Under the pieces are notes generated by a model. It did no database searches, was not told the origin of the DNA, and saw nothing but the letters and a program-made list of their open reading frames with translations. Below, one piece after another: positions 34,261 through 43,503 of a stretch of DNA of 64,000 nt. How positions within the stretch are numbered: the first letter of the stretch is position 1; each line of letters begins with the position of its first letter. The DNA is taken from contig CAWJWD010000001.1 in the NCBI GenBank assembly GCA_963846505.1, positions 806,001 through 870,000 on the forward strand, in the 5' to 3' direction. Origin of the DNA: JACVRW01 sp963846505. GTDB lineage: Bacteria; Actinomycetota; Thermoleophilia; Solirubrobacterales; Thermoleophilaceae. The position numbers were made by a program, and so were the translations under genes.

Positions 34261-35592
34261 TCAGAGCTGGTTCGGGTAGAAGCCGAGCCGTGCGAGCGGC
34301 TCGACCAGCTCGTGCTCCTCGTAGGAGAGGTGCGAGAGCAGGGTGTCCGTGAGCAGGTCGATCGCCGTCTGGAGCTGGTCGAAGTCGTCCGGCTCGTTGA
34401 TGTGGTGCACGAGCGCGCGGTCGACGTCCTCGATCGCGTGGTGGATGACGAGGTGCTCGTCGCCGAGCCGGTCGATCACCGGTCCGAGGCCCGCCTCGCG
34501 ACCCTGGTCGGTGTAGGTCACGTCCGATCCGGACGGCGGACGGTGCGGACGGTGCGGCCGGGTCGACTCGTCCCAGGGGACGTCCGCGCCGAGGCGGCTG
34601 CCGTCGTCGGGCGTCGGCGTGATGCCGAGGCGGTCGTAGTCGGCGTCGGCCTCCGTCGGCGCGGGATCCGCCTCCTCCGCCGTCCGCGGCACACGCCCGC
34701 CGGGGTCCGAAGCGCCGGCTCGCGCCGCGGCGACCTGCTCGCGCACCGCGGGCACCACCTCGCCGGCGAACGTCTCGATCGCGGCCGGGTCGTCGGCCAT
34801 CGCGACGAAGGTGCCGATGCCGTCCTCCAGCGCGAGCCGAGTGAGCTCGTCGGTCCAGGTCGCGAGAGGTCCGGAGAGCGGACTGTCGTCTGCGCGCTGC
34901 AGATTCAAGAGCCGCCGGATCTCGGCCGGGTCACGACCGGCGCCGGCGGCGGACTCGTCGATCGCCGCGTTGCCGGCCTGGAGGTCGCCCGGCCGCAGGT
35001 ACGGCAGGCTCGGCAGCCAGCCGTCCCCCTTGCGACCGATGAGGTCGAGCATGCGCGGCTTATAGGCGCCGATCCAGATGCCGACCGGGTGCGCCGGCGC
35101 CGGCCCGCGCTTGGCGCCGTCGAGCCGGTAGTAGCTGCCGTCGAACCGCGCGCCACGCTGCTCGCTCGTATCCCACAGCGCGCGGATGACGTCGATCGCC
35201 TCCTCCAGCGCCGCGACGCTCTGGCCGGGCTTCAGGCGCCGGCCGCCCATCGCCTCGATCGCGTCCCAGAATCCGCCCGCGCCGATGCCGAGCTCGACCC
35301 GACCGCCGCTCAGCAGGTCGAGGCTCGCGACCGCCCGCGCCACGACGGCGGGCGGACGCAACGGCAGGTTGAGCACGTTCGGTGCGAGGCGGACCCGCGT
35401 GGTCCGGGCGGCGACGTAGGAGAGCAGCGTCCAGGTGTCGAGGAAGCGCGGCTGGTACGGATGGTCCTGGAAGCTGACGAGGTCGAGGCCGGCCCGGTCG
35501 GCGAGCGCGGCCAGCTCCACGACGGCCTGCGGCTGCGCGTTCGACGGAGTGACGAAGACGCCGAACTCGAGCTCGTGTCCGTAGTCGCCCAT
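34261..35592 (-). CDS. LLM flavin-dependent oxidoreductase fused to a hemerythrin-like domain
   Basis: A 443-residue two-domain protein. The N-terminal 300 residues are a luciferase-like monooxygenase TIM barrel (LEFGVFVTPSN, SFQDHPYQPRFLDTWTLLSYVAARTTRVRLAPNV, LSGGRVELGIGAGG), using FMN or F420. After a Pro/Asp-rich linker (about 300-365), the C terminus carries a short helical bundle with His/Glu pairs (DEHLVIHHAIEDVDRALVHH, LLSHLSYEEHELVEPLARLGF) like a hemerythrin di-iron or cation-binding domain. Substrate unknown. Confidence 0.85.
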   Translation of the reverse strand: MGDYGHELEFGVFVTPSNAQPQAVVELAALADRAGLDLVSFQDHPYQPRFLDTWTLLSYVAARTTRVRLAPNVLNLPLRPPAVVARAVASLDLLSGGRVELGIGAGGFWDAIEAMGGRRLKPGQSVAALEEAIDVIRALWDTSEQRGARFDGSYYRLDGAKRGPAPAHPVGIWIGAYKPRMLDLIGRKGDGWLPSLPYLRPGDLQAGNAAIDESAAGAGRDPAEIRRLLNLQRADDSPLSGPLATWTDELTRLALEDGIGTFVAMADDPAAIETFAGEVVPAVREQVAAARAGASDPGGRVPRTAEEADPAPTEADADYDRLGITPTPDDGSRLGADVPWDESTRPHRPHRPPSGSDVTYTDQGREAGLGPVIDRLGDEHLVIHHAIEDVDRALVHHINEPDDFDQLQTAIDLLTDTLLSHLSYEEHELVEPLARLGFYPNQL

Positions 35593-35665
35593 TGCCCGGC
35601 GAGACTAGCCAGGAGGTGACCGCCGAACGGGCCGCCCGTGCGCTCAGCGGTCAGACTTAGGTGCG

Positions 35666-37285
35666 ATGGCCGCTGACGGGAACGGGTGGCATGAGTTCGC
35701 AAACGCGGATTGGGCGTCCGCCCGCGACGCCTTCGCCGCGCGGCTCGCGCGGGAGCCCGTCGATCCCGACGCGCTCGACGGTCTCGGCCAGTCGCTCTGG
35801 TGGCTTGGCGAGCGAGAGGCAGGCATCGAGCGCCGCCGCGAGGCCTACGCCGCCTACCAGCGGCGCGGCGACGCCCGCAGCGCGGGACGCCTCGCCGTCT
35901 ACCTCGCGGGCGAGCACCGCATCGACGGGCAGGACGCCGCAGCCGCGGGCTGGCTTGCGCGGGCGCGACGCCTGCTCGCCGATCAGGGCACGGTCCCCGA
36001 GCTCGGCTGGCTGGCGATCGAGGAGGCCAAGCGAGCCGACGACGCCGCGGACGCCGAGCGTCATGCGAACGCGGCGTTGGAGATCGCCCACCAGCTCGCC
36101 AACCCCGACGTCGAGTGCATGGCCCTCGCCCAGCTGGGCAGGGCCGTCGTGCACCAGGGCCGGACCCAGGAGGGGGTCGCCCTGCTCGACGAGGCGATGG
36201 CCGTCGCGCTCGGCGGGGAGACCAGCGACCCCCTCGCCTGCGGCGACGCCTGCTGCACGACGCTCGTCGTCTGCGACGGGCTCGCCGACCTGAACCGGGC
36301 CGCGCAGTGGTGCGAGGCGGTCGTCGACTTCACCGAGCGCCGCCGCTACGTCCCCCTGCAGTCCTGGTGCCGTGGGATCTACGGCGCCGTCCTCGTGCGC
36401 GCGGGTGACTGGGAGCGGGCCGAAGCGGTGCTTGCCGAGGCGCTGCGCCGTGGACCGGACCGGCGCAGGGGCGGTGGCCGCGCCCTGCCGCTGGCAGTGC
36501 TCGCCGACCTGCGACTGCGCCAAGGACGAAGGGAGGAGGCCGAGCAACTGCTGACCGACCTCCAGGCGAGTTCCGTCGCCCTGCGCCCGCTCGTGGAGCT
36601 CGCGCTCGACCGTGGTGAGCTCGACCTCGCTCGGGCGCTGCTCGACCAGCACGGGCACGCCGGCGAGGACCCCGGCGACCTGCTGGTGCTGCGCGGGCTG
36701 GTCGCGCTGGCAACAGGCGATCTGGACGGCGCGGCCACCGCCGCCGAGGAGCTGCGCGAGGCTGCTCGCCGGCGCGGGCGGCCCGACCTCGACGCCGAGG
36801 CGGCGCTGCTCACCGGCCGCGTGGCGGGGGTTCGCGGCAACGTGGCGGTGGCGACGCGCGAGCTCGACGACGCCGCCGCCCGGTTCGCCGAGCTGCGGTT
36901 TCCGCTCGAGGAGGCCCGCGCACGGCTGGCCCTCGCACGCGTCCAGGCCACGGCCGGATCGCCCCTCGCGCTGCCCGGCGCACACGCCGCTTGCGAGACC
37001 TTCGAGCGTCTGGGCGCACGACGAGACGCCGACGAGGCCGCCGCGCTGCTGCGGACGCTTGGCTCGAGCGGCCGCACGACCGTGCGTGGCGACCGCGACA
37101 CGCTGACCGCCCGCGAGCGGGAGGTGCTCGGCCTGATCGTCGCCGGCCTCTCCAACGCGGCGATCGCCGAGCGGCTCGTGATCGCCCCGAAGACCGCCGA
37201 GCACCATGTCGGCCGCGTGCTCGCGAAGCTCGGCGTGCGCAGCCGCGCCGAGGCGGCCGCACACGCCGTGCGCGAGGGGCTCTAG
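35666..37285 (+). CDS. LuxR-family regulator with TPR-like repeats
   Basis: A 539-residue protein made mainly of helical TPR-like repeats (residues about 1-460) and a C-terminal LuxR/GerE helix-turn-helix (LTAREREVLGLIVAGLSNAAIAERLVIAPKTAEHHVGRVLAKLGV). There is no receiver or AAA domain, so the TPR array may sense a protein partner. Its stop overlaps the convergent FAD oxidoreductase gene by 4 bases, and that gene is a plausible target. Confidence 0.85.
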   Translation: MAADGNGWHEFANADWASARDAFAARLAREPVDPDALDGLGQSLWWLGEREAGIERRREAYAAYQRRGDARSAGRLAVYLAGEHRIDGQDAAAAGWLARARRLLADQGTVPELGWLAIEEAKRADDAADAERHANAALEIAHQLANPDVECMALAQLGRAVVHQGRTQEGVALLDEAMAVALGGETSDPLACGDACCTTLVVCDGLADLNRAAQWCEAVVDFTERRRYVPLQSWCRGIYGAVLVRAGDWERAEAVLAEALRRGPDRRRGGGRALPLAVLADLRLRQGRREEAEQLLTDLQASSVALRPLVELALDRGELDLARALLDQHGHAGEDPGDLLVLRGLVALATGDLDGAATAAEELREAARRRGRPDLDAEAALLTGRVAGVRGNVAVATRELDDAAARFAELRFPLEEARARLALARVQATAGSPLALPGAHAACETFERLGARRDADEAAALLRTLGSSGRTTVRGDRDTLTAREREVLGLIVAGLSNAAIAERLVIAPKTAEHHVGRVLAKLGVRSRAEAAAHAVREGL

Positions 37286-38667
37286 CCGATCCCGTTGCCG
37301 GCGAAGACGCCGTCCGGGTCGTAGCGGCGCTTGACGGCCACCAGCCGGTCCCAGACGTCGTCGGCGTAGGCGTCCCGGACCGACCGCCCGGCGTCGAGCG
37401 CGTTGACGTAGACGCCACCGGCGGCGAACGGCGCGGTGTCCTCCCAGAGACGGCGCACCCAGTCCGCCGCCGGCTCCACGGGCTCGTCGCCCGAGCTGCC
37501 GATGATCCAGGTCAGGGCACGTGCGCCGCGGTGGCCAAACGCCGTCTCGCCGGGCGCCACATCGTCGATCGCGCCGCCCAGCCACGTCGTCATGACGTGC
37601 GAATGGGGGGTCGGAACGTCCTCGAAGCCGGCGAGCAGCGTGTCGATGAAGCCGTCGCCTACCTCCGTCAGGTAGTGCAGGCGGTCGTAGTAGCGGCCGC
37701 CGGACGGCGCCGTCTCGTCGAGCATCGACTGGAGCGCCACGTACGGCATCGGACCGACGAGATCGACGACGGGCGGGCATGCGGCGCGCAGCGGTGCGAG
37801 AACGCGCTCGCCCTCGTCGAGGTCGCCGCTCCAGGCCACGGCGACGATCGCCACCGGCCGGCCCTGCAGCTCGGGCGGGAAGGGCTCCTGCGGCGGGGCC
37901 GTGAGGACGACGTCGAAGACCGTCAGCTCCGGCGACGCGCCGAGCGCGAGGTCGCGACCGGCCCGCAGCGCCTCGCCGGCCCGCTCCCACGGGTAGACCA
38001 GCATCCCGGCGAGCACCATCGGGCCGACGCGATGCGCGCGGAACTGGAAGCGCGTCACGACCCCGAAGTCCCCGCCGCCGCCGCGCAGCGCCCAGAACAG
38101 GTCGGGATGCTCGTCGGCGCCGGCGGTCACGGTCCGGCCGTCGGCCAGCACCACCTCGGCGGCTTCCAGCGAGTCGATCGTCAGACCGTGGTAGCGCATC
38201 AGCCAACCGACGCCGCCACCGAGCGTCAGCCCGCCGACGCCGGTGTGGGAGATCTGCCCCGCCGGCACCGCCAGCCCGTGCTCCTGGGTGGCCGCGTCGA
38301 CCTCGCCCAGCAGCGCTCCGCCCCCGACGCGAACCACCGCTCGCGCCGGATCGACCTCAACCGCGTTGAGCGCCCGCAGGTCGATGCAGAGCGCACCGTC
38401 CCGTACCGAGCGCCCGGACACCGAGTGCCCGCCCGCACGAATCGTGAACGCCACGCCGGCGTCGCGCGCAGCTCGGATCGCGGCGGCGACGTCATCGGCG
38501 TCGGTCGCATGGGCGACGCCCGCCGGCCGACGGTCGATCGCCCCGTTCCAGCCCATGCGAACACCGTCGTAGTCGGGGTCGCCGCGCTCGACGACGCGGC
38601 CGACGAAGCCCCGATCGCGCAGGGCACGGGCGAGTGGGGAGACGTAGGTGGTGGCTGCAGTGATCAT
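37282..38667 (-). CDS. PCMH-type FAD-linked oxidoreductase (BBE family)
   Basis: An oxidase of about 461 residues with a PCMH FAD-binding domain (FTIRAGGHSVSGRSVRDGALCIDLRALN; the His of GGHS is the usual covalent FAD anchor) and a C-terminal berberine-bridge segment (RRYDPDGVFAGNGIG). The second covalent anchor Cys of bicovalent enzymes is replaced (QISHTGVGG), so flavin attachment would be through His only. Such enzymes oxidise sugars or alcohols on secondary metabolites. An ATG 36 bases upstream (38703) is also in frame. Confidence 0.85.
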   Translation of the reverse strand: MITAATTYVSPLARALRDRGFVGRVVERGDPDYDGVRMGWNGAIDRRPAGVAHATDADDVAAAIRAARDAGVAFTIRAGGHSVSGRSVRDGALCIDLRALNAVEVDPARAVVRVGGGALLGEVDAATQEHGLAVPAGQISHTGVGGLTLGGGVGWLMRYHGLTIDSLEAAEVVLADGRTVTAGADEHPDLFWALRGGGGDFGVVTRFQFRAHRVGPMVLAGMLVYPWERAGEALRAGRDLALGASPELTVFDVVLTAPPQEPFPPELQGRPVAIVAVAWSGDLDEGERVLAPLRAACPPVVDLVGPMPYVALQSMLDETAPSGGRYYDRLHYLTEVGDGFIDTLLAGFEDVPTPHSHVMTTWLGGAIDDVAPGETAFGHRGARALTWIIGSSGDEPVEPAADWVRRLWEDTAPFAAGGVYVNALDAGRSVRDAYADDVWDRLVAVKRRYDPDGVFAGNGIG

Positions 38668-38792
38668 GGCGACCACGATCCCGCGCAGCCCACGCCGGGG
38701 CATCGGGGCTCTGCCCTATTCGAGCCCCCTATTTGCGCGATTGGCTCAGTGCACCTGCCACGCTGGTCGTGGCCGGCGTCGAGTACCGCCGG

Positions 38793-40325
38793 TCAGCGAA
38801 TGAGGCCGACGCGCATGGCCTCGGCGACGGCCGCGGTCCGTCCCGGCACCCCGAGCTTCTCGTAGACGTGACGCAGGTGCGACTTGACCGTCATCGGGCT
38901 GATGTGCAGTTCGAGCGCGATCTGCGCGACGGCCTGGCCCTCGGCGGACAGCTGCAGCACCTCGCACTCGCGCGGCGACAGCCGCGCCGGCTCGAGTTCC
39001 GCCCGGTGTCGCAGCAGGAAGTGCCCGATCTCGCGTCCGAGCGTCTCCAGCAGATCCGGCTCCGATTCATCCAGCCCACGCGGCTCGCGCAGGAAGCACT
39101 CGCAGACGGCCGCGGTGCTGCCGTGCACGACGATCGGGAAGGCGAGCGAGGCGCACACGCCGAGCTCGCCCAGCATCCGCAGCCGCTCGCCCGTCGCAGC
39201 GTCGCCGACGTCGTCGCTTGCCTGCGGCCCCCGATCGCTCCAGGCCATTCCGACGAGGCCCACGCCAGGCTGCAGCTTCAGCTCGCGCGTCAGCCGCTCG
39301 AGCTCGGCGGCTGGCACCGCCGGGGCGTTCCAGAACGCTCGGCAGCTCAAGCCGGTGCCCTCGGCGCGCGTCCACAGCGAGCCGATCGCCCATCCCATCG
39401 TGGTGCCGAGGCGAGCCAGTAGCTCGGGGATCGTCTCGTCACCCTCCTCCCACGCGAGCAGCGTGTCGCTCACGTCGGCGCGCACCCGCTCGCGCTGCTC
39501 GCGCCGATGCCGCTCGGTGACGTCCTGGACGGTCCCGACCAGGCGCGCCGGCCTGCCGTCGTCGCCGAGCTCCACCGAGCCGCGTCCGAGCACGTGCTTG
39601 ATCGCGCCGCTGCCAGCGGCCACGCGACATTCGACGAGCCATGGCTCACCCGCCCTGATCGCGCGCTGGATGGTGCGCCTGACGGCGTCCCGGTCGTCGC
39701 GGTGAATCAGCGCCCAACGGCTGCTCGCGTCCCAGGCGAGCGCCTCGTCGCCGAGCTCTAGCACCCGCAAGAGCCCGGCTGAGGCGTCGAGCACGTCGGT
39801 CGCCGTCGTGTACGTCCACGAGCCGATGTCGCCCGCCTCCTCGGCCAGGTCGCGCAGGCGGCTCGCGCGATCGGCCGTGTCGCGCGCTTGCTCGAGCGCG
39901 CTCAGGTCGCGCACGAAGCCGGTGAACGTCTGCGCCTCGCCCGGCATGCGCACGATCATCACCTCGACGGGGAACTCGTCCCCGTCGGCTCGCCGTGCCA
40001 TGACGCGCCGGCGCTGTCCGATCAGCTCGGACTCCTCGCCCTGCGCCAAGCGCAGCAACCCGGCCCAGTGCGCCGCGCGTAGGCGTGCCGGAATCATGAG
40101 CTCCGCCAGCGGCTGGCCGACGGCGTCGTCGCGATCGCAGCCGAACAGCTCGCAGGCAGCGCGGTTCAGCCTCCGGATCCGGCCGCCCGAGTCCATCTCG
40201 ACGACGGCGTCGAAGGCTGCGTCGAGCGGGACGGGCGACCAAGCGACCTCGCCCTCGTCGGGTGGCTCGCCCCGCACATCCGTCGTCGATCCCCTGCCGG
40301 GGCTGGGTGGGCCCTGCTCCCACAC
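38793..40325 (-). CDS. PAS-PAS-GAF sensor with LuxR output
   Basis: A 510-residue one-component regulator. PAS 1 covers about residues 30-150 (DAAFDAVVEMDSGGRIRRLN...), PAS 2 about 160-275, a GAF domain about 290-430, and a C-terminal LuxR HTH (LSPRECEVLQLSAEGQAVAQIALELHISPMTVKSHLRHVYEKLGV). It probably senses a small molecule or redox state and binds DNA directly. Targets unknown; the flanking FAD oxidoreductase is separated by a divergent or terminal gap of about 90 bases. Confidence 0.85.
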   Translation of the reverse strand: MWEQGPPSPGRGSTTDVRGEPPDEGEVAWSPVPLDAAFDAVVEMDSGGRIRRLNRAACELFGCDRDDAVGQPLAELMIPARLRAAHWAGLLRLAQGEESELIGQRRRVMARRADGDEFPVEVMIVRMPGEAQTFTGFVRDLSALEQARDTADRASRLRDLAEEAGDIGSWTYTTATDVLDASAGLLRVLELGDEALAWDASSRWALIHRDDRDAVRRTIQRAIRAGEPWLVECRVAAGSGAIKHVLGRGSVELGDDGRPARLVGTVQDVTERHRREQRERVRADVSDTLLAWEEGDETIPELLARLGTTMGWAIGSLWTRAEGTGLSCRAFWNAPAVPAAELERLTRELKLQPGVGLVGMAWSDRGPQASDDVGDAATGERLRMLGELGVCASLAFPIVVHGSTAAVCECFLREPRGLDESEPDLLETLGREIGHFLLRHRAELEPARLSPRECEVLQLSAEGQAVAQIALELHISPMTVKSHLRHVYEKLGVPGRTAAVAEAMRVGLIR

Positions 40326-40492
40326 GCCGACGGCAGTCTAGTGCATCTCGACCATTGAGGAAATCCAAGACTTTGATGGCTCATTCGGGCGATGACGGGC
40401 CGTCGAATGGACCGAACGAGCTATGTGGAGCCGGGCACCAGCGGTCGAGACAGTCCAGGCCGGAGTTCCCCCATCTCCAGAGGAGTTTCCCC

Positions 40493-41173
40493 TTGGCCCA
40501 CGTCGAGATCTCCACCGAGCGCAGCGAGCTGAAACGACACGTCGCCGACCTGACGCGTCAGCTCGAGTGCAAGCAGCACGAGCTGGATCAGGCGCACCTC
40601 GAATCGCTCAGGCACCTCCAGCGCGCACTCGCCTGCCGCGACGTCGAGACGGCCGGCCACCTGGAGCGCGTCGCCGGGTACTCCGCGTTGATCGCCGACA
40701 AGGTCGGGCTCGACGCCGAGTTGGTCTCCGAGGCGAGCCGCCTGCACGACATCGGCAAGCTCGGCATCCCCGACGCGATCCTGCAGAAGCCCGGGCTGCT
40801 GGTGCCATGGGAGCGCCTGCAGATCGAGCGACACACGCTCGCCGGGCATCGCATCCTCTCCGGCTCCCCCGCACCGCTGGTCGAGACCGCCGCCCTGGTG
40901 GCGCTCACCCATCACGAGCGCTGGGACGGCGGCGGCTACCCCGGCGGTCTGGCGGGAGCGGCGATCCCGATCGAAGGACGAGTCGTCGCGATCGCCGACG
41001 CGTTCGACGCGCTCACGACCGACCGTCCCTACCGCGCGGCGCTCGAGCCGGGCGCCGCCCTGCACCTGATGCGGCCCGAGCGCGGCCGCCAGTTCGATCC
41101 GGTCCTGCTGGACGCCTTCCTCGCGAGCAAGCGCGAGCTGCTGGAGATCTACGAGCTGTTCAAGGGGTTGTAG
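40493..41173 (+). CDS. HD-GYP domain phosphodiesterase-like protein
   Basis: A 226-residue protein with a short coiled coil (ISTERSELKRHVADLTRQLECKQHEL) and an HD-GYP domain. Metal and substrate motifs are RDVETAGHLERV, RLHDIGKLGIPD, THHERWDGGGYPGG (the GYP signature) and ADAFDALTTDRPYR. Such enzymes hydrolyse cyclic di-GMP. A TTG start at 40493 is chosen because AGAGGAG lies 7 bases upstream; longer in-frame extensions look non-coding. No receiver domain is attached. Confidence 0.85.
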   Translation: MAHVEISTERSELKRHVADLTRQLECKQHELDQAHLESLRHLQRALACRDVETAGHLERVAGYSALIADKVGLDAELVSEASRLHDIGKLGIPDAILQKPGLLVPWERLQIERHTLAGHRILSGSPAPLVETAALVALTHHERWDGGGYPGGLAGAAIPIEGRVVAIADAFDALTTDRPYRAALEPGAALHLMRPERGRQFDPVLLDAFLASKRELLEIYELFKGL

Positions 41174-41207
41174 GAGGGCAGGGCACGAGCCGCATTGGTT
41201 TCATTTG

Positions 41208-41227
41208 CCTACCTAGCGATAGGTAGG
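41208..41227. promoter_or_regulatory. perfect palindrome upstream of a TetR gene
   Basis: CCTACCTA-GCGA-TAGGTAGG, an 8-bp perfect inverted repeat. It overlaps a -10-like GATAGG placed 17 bases after TTGGTT (41195-41200) and lies 120 bases upstream of the tetR start, which fits a TetR operator. It could instead be a hairpin ending the HD-GYP transcript, 35 bases after that stop. Confidence 0.55.
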
Positions 41228-41347
41228 ACCGCCCAGCGGTGGAGGTAGCCGGCAACTTCGGGGAAGGAGTGGATACGACCTGTCGAATGGATAGGCTTTC
41301 CCGTGGATCGGCCGCCGTCGAACCGATGCAGCGACCTGGGAGACCGA

Positions 41348-41962
41348 GTGGCCAAGACCGCAGCGAACCTGACCAAGCCCGAGCTCGCATCGACGCCGAA
41401 GGTGCGCGACGACATCATCGCCGCGGCCACGCGCGTCTTCAGCGAGCGCGGCTACCACGCCGCTTCGATGACCGAGATCGCCGAAGTCGTGGGCATGCGC
41501 AAGCCGAGCCTGTATCACCACGTGCGCAAGAAGGAAGACCTGCTGTTCGCGATCCACGAGCAGCTGATCGACGAGCTGATCGACCAGACGATGTCGGTCT
41601 TCTCCTCCTCCGACAGCCCTGCGGAGAAGCTCCGGGGCGTCCTGCGCGTCGCGCTCAGCTTCGTCTCGCGCCACCGCGACGGCGTCACCGTGTTCCTGCA
41701 CGAGCGCGCCGCGGTCAGCGGCGAGCGCTGGAACGAGCTCGTGGTCAAGCGAGACTTCTACGAGCAGATGGTCGGCCGCATCCTCGCCGAGGGCACCTCC
41801 TCAGGTGCCTTCGTCGACGTGCCGCCGACGATCGCCGCCAAGGCCGTGCTGGCGATGGCCAACTGGGGCTACACCTGGTTCGACCCCAACGGCCCGATGA
41901 GCTCGGACGAGGTGGCGGACGCCTTCGCCGACATCGCCCTGCGCGGCCTCGAAGTTCGGTAG
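41348..41962 (+). CDS. TetR family regulator
   Basis: A 204-residue TetR-type repressor with the N-terminal HTH VRDDIIAAATRVFSERGYHAASMTEIAEVVGMRKPSLYHHVRKKEDLLFAIH and a TetR_C_33-like ligand domain common in regulators of fatty acid or acyl-CoA genes. The GTG start at 41348 has GGGAG 6 bases upstream; an ATG at 41303 is also in frame. Together with the nearby acyl-CoA dehydrogenase and mutase genes this suggests lipid-linked control, which is inference. Confidence 0.85.
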   Translation: MAKTAANLTKPELASTPKVRDDIIAAATRVFSERGYHAASMTEIAEVVGMRKPSLYHHVRKKEDLLFAIHEQLIDELIDQTMSVFSSSDSPAEKLRGVLRVALSFVSRHRDGVTVFLHERAAVSGERWNELVVKRDFYEQMVGRILAEGTSSGAFVDVPPTIAAKAVLAMANWGYTWFDPNGPMSSDEVADAFADIALRGLEVR

Positions 41963-41980
41963 CCGCTTACTGGGCTACCG
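41957..41980. terminator. hairpin between convergent tetR and DMT genes
   Basis: CGGTAGCC (41957-41964) pairs with GGCTACCG (41973-41980) around an 8-base loop; the TetR stop codon lies in the left arm. No T-run. Confidence 0.55.
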
Positions 41981-42013
41981 TCCAGTCGGTCTGATCCTCC
42001 AAGCCCTGAGCTG

Positions 42014-42874
42014 CTACGTCGCCGGCGCCGGCGGCTTCTCCGCCGCGGCCTGCGATCGGGCGAGCACGGCCAGCCCAACGATCATCAATGCGATTCCGGC
42101 GAGCGCAAGGATCACGCCGCCGGCCGAGTCGTGGATCTCCTCCTTGAACGCGAGCGTGCCGAGCAACAGGCTCGTCACCGGGTCGAGCGACATCTGCGTC
42201 GCGACCGCCGGCGCCAGCGCGCCCGTCTGCAACGACGCCTGGCTGAGCGTCATGCTCGCCCAGCCGACGACGAGCAGCGCGTAGACGTGCCAGTGCTCGA
42301 ACACCTGCAGGATCCCGTCGTCGAGCTGCTCCACGACGGCCTTGGTCAGGCCGGCGCTGAGGCCGAAGAGGATGCCCGCGGCGGTGCCGAGCAGGGCGGC
42401 CTTCGGCGCCGCCGGCTTGCCGCGCGCCGCGACGATCAGCGCTCCGCAGACGACCGCGGCGATCGCACCCGAGACGATCCACGCGCCCACGCTCGCGTCC
42501 TCGACGCCGCCGGTCGGATTCGCCACCACGAGGAACACGCCGACGCCCGCCGTCACCGCGAACGCCGCCGTCAACTCCCGCCGCCCGACCCGCCGATGCT
42601 CGAGCCACGCACCCAGCGGCAACGCGAACACGACACTCGTCGCCAGCAGCGGCTGCACGACCACCAGCCGACCGATCGCCAGCGCGCCCGCCTGGGCGAG
42701 GAAGCCGAGCCCGTCGGCCGCGATCCCCGCCAGCCACACCGGCCGCCGCGCCAGCCGCAACAGCAGCCCCGCCTGCATCGCCTCGTCGTCCGGCACGTTC
42801 GCCGCCTCGCGCTGCTGCAACACGGTGCCGAGCGAGAACATCAGCGCGGCCACCAGTGCGAGGACGATGTCCAT
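42014..42874 (-). CDS. DMT-family transporter (EamA-like)
   Basis: A 286-residue membrane protein with about ten hydrophobic helices arranged as two repeats, typical of drug/metabolite transporters (DMT). N terminus MDIVLALVAALMFSLGTVLQQREA matches the subgroup seen across Actinobacteria. Substrate unknown. TAGGGT about 12 bases upstream of the ATG could be its -10 element. Confidence 0.82.
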   Translation of the reverse strand: MDIVLALVAALMFSLGTVLQQREAANVPDDEAMQAGLLLRLARRPVWLAGIAADGLGFLAQAGALAIGRLVVVQPLLATSVVFALPLGAWLEHRRVGRRELTAAFAVTAGVGVFLVVANPTGGVEDASVGAWIVSGAIAAVVCGALIVAARGKPAAPKAALLGTAAGILFGLSAGLTKAVVEQLDDGILQVFEHWHVYALLVVGWASMTLSQASLQTGALAPAVATQMSLDPVTSLLLGTLAFKEEIHDSAGGVILALAGIALMIVGLAVLARSQAAAEKPPAPAT

Positions 42875-42960
42875 GGGCGACTCGCGACCCTAACGCCCGA
42901 GTCGGTGCGACGGCAGGTCGAGCGGCTGTCTCGGCCGCCTGACGTGGCAGCATCCGGCCC

Positions 42961-43470
42961 GTGGCTGAGGCCAAAGGGGTCGATCACATCGCCGAGGCTC
43001 GGCGCCAGTGGACCAAGCGCTGGGGCGCGAAGGTGGCACCGTCCATGGTCGCCGCGACCTCGATCATGCGCGTGCAGCAGATCCTGCTCGCGCGCATGAA
43101 CGAGCTGCTGAAGCCGCTCGACCTCACCTTCCCGCGCTACGAGGCGCTGATGCTGCTCTACCTCAGCCGCCGAGGCTCACTGCCGCTGGGGAAGATGGGC
43201 GTGCGGCTGCAGGTCCACCGCACGAGCGTGACCAACCTGATCGACGGACTCGAGAAGTCCGGCCTCGCCCGGCGAGTCCCTCACGACCGCGACCGCCGCA
43301 CGACGCTCGCCGAGATCACGCCCAAGGGACGCAAGGTCGCCGAGCAGGCGACGCAACTGCTCAACGACGAGCGCTTCGGCACCGCCCCGCTCGAGCGCGG
43401 CGAGCTCGACGAGCTCGCGCGCACGCTCGGGCGCCTGCGCGCCCACGCGGACGACTTTCCGGAGAACTAG
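42961..43470 (+). CDS. MarR family regulator
   Basis: A 169-residue winged-helix regulator: LTFPRYEALMLLYLSRRGSLPLGKMGVRLQVHRTSVTNLIDGLEKSGLARRVPHDRDRRTTLAEITPKGRK is the complete MarR DNA-binding core with wing. Flanking helices form the dimer. GTG start. It is followed by a convergent acyl-CoA dehydrogenase gene; MarR proteins of this type often regulate acyl-CoA metabolism genes nearby. Confidence 0.88.
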   Translation: MAEAKGVDHIAEARRQWTKRWGAKVAPSMVAATSIMRVQQILLARMNELLKPLDLTFPRYEALMLLYLSRRGSLPLGKMGVRLQVHRTSVTNLIDGLEKSGLARRVPHDRDRRTTLAEITPKGRKVAEQATQLLNDERFGTAPLERGELDELARTLGRLRAHADDFPEN

Positions 43471-43503
43471 CCAGCAGCCGACGATCCTCCGGTTGGGCGC
43501 GAC

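Noticed and set aside
40262..40492. A longer HD-GYP protein starting at an upstream codon
   Set aside because: The extra 77 codons are low-complexity, and the TTG at 40493 has a strong ribosome binding site at correct spacing.
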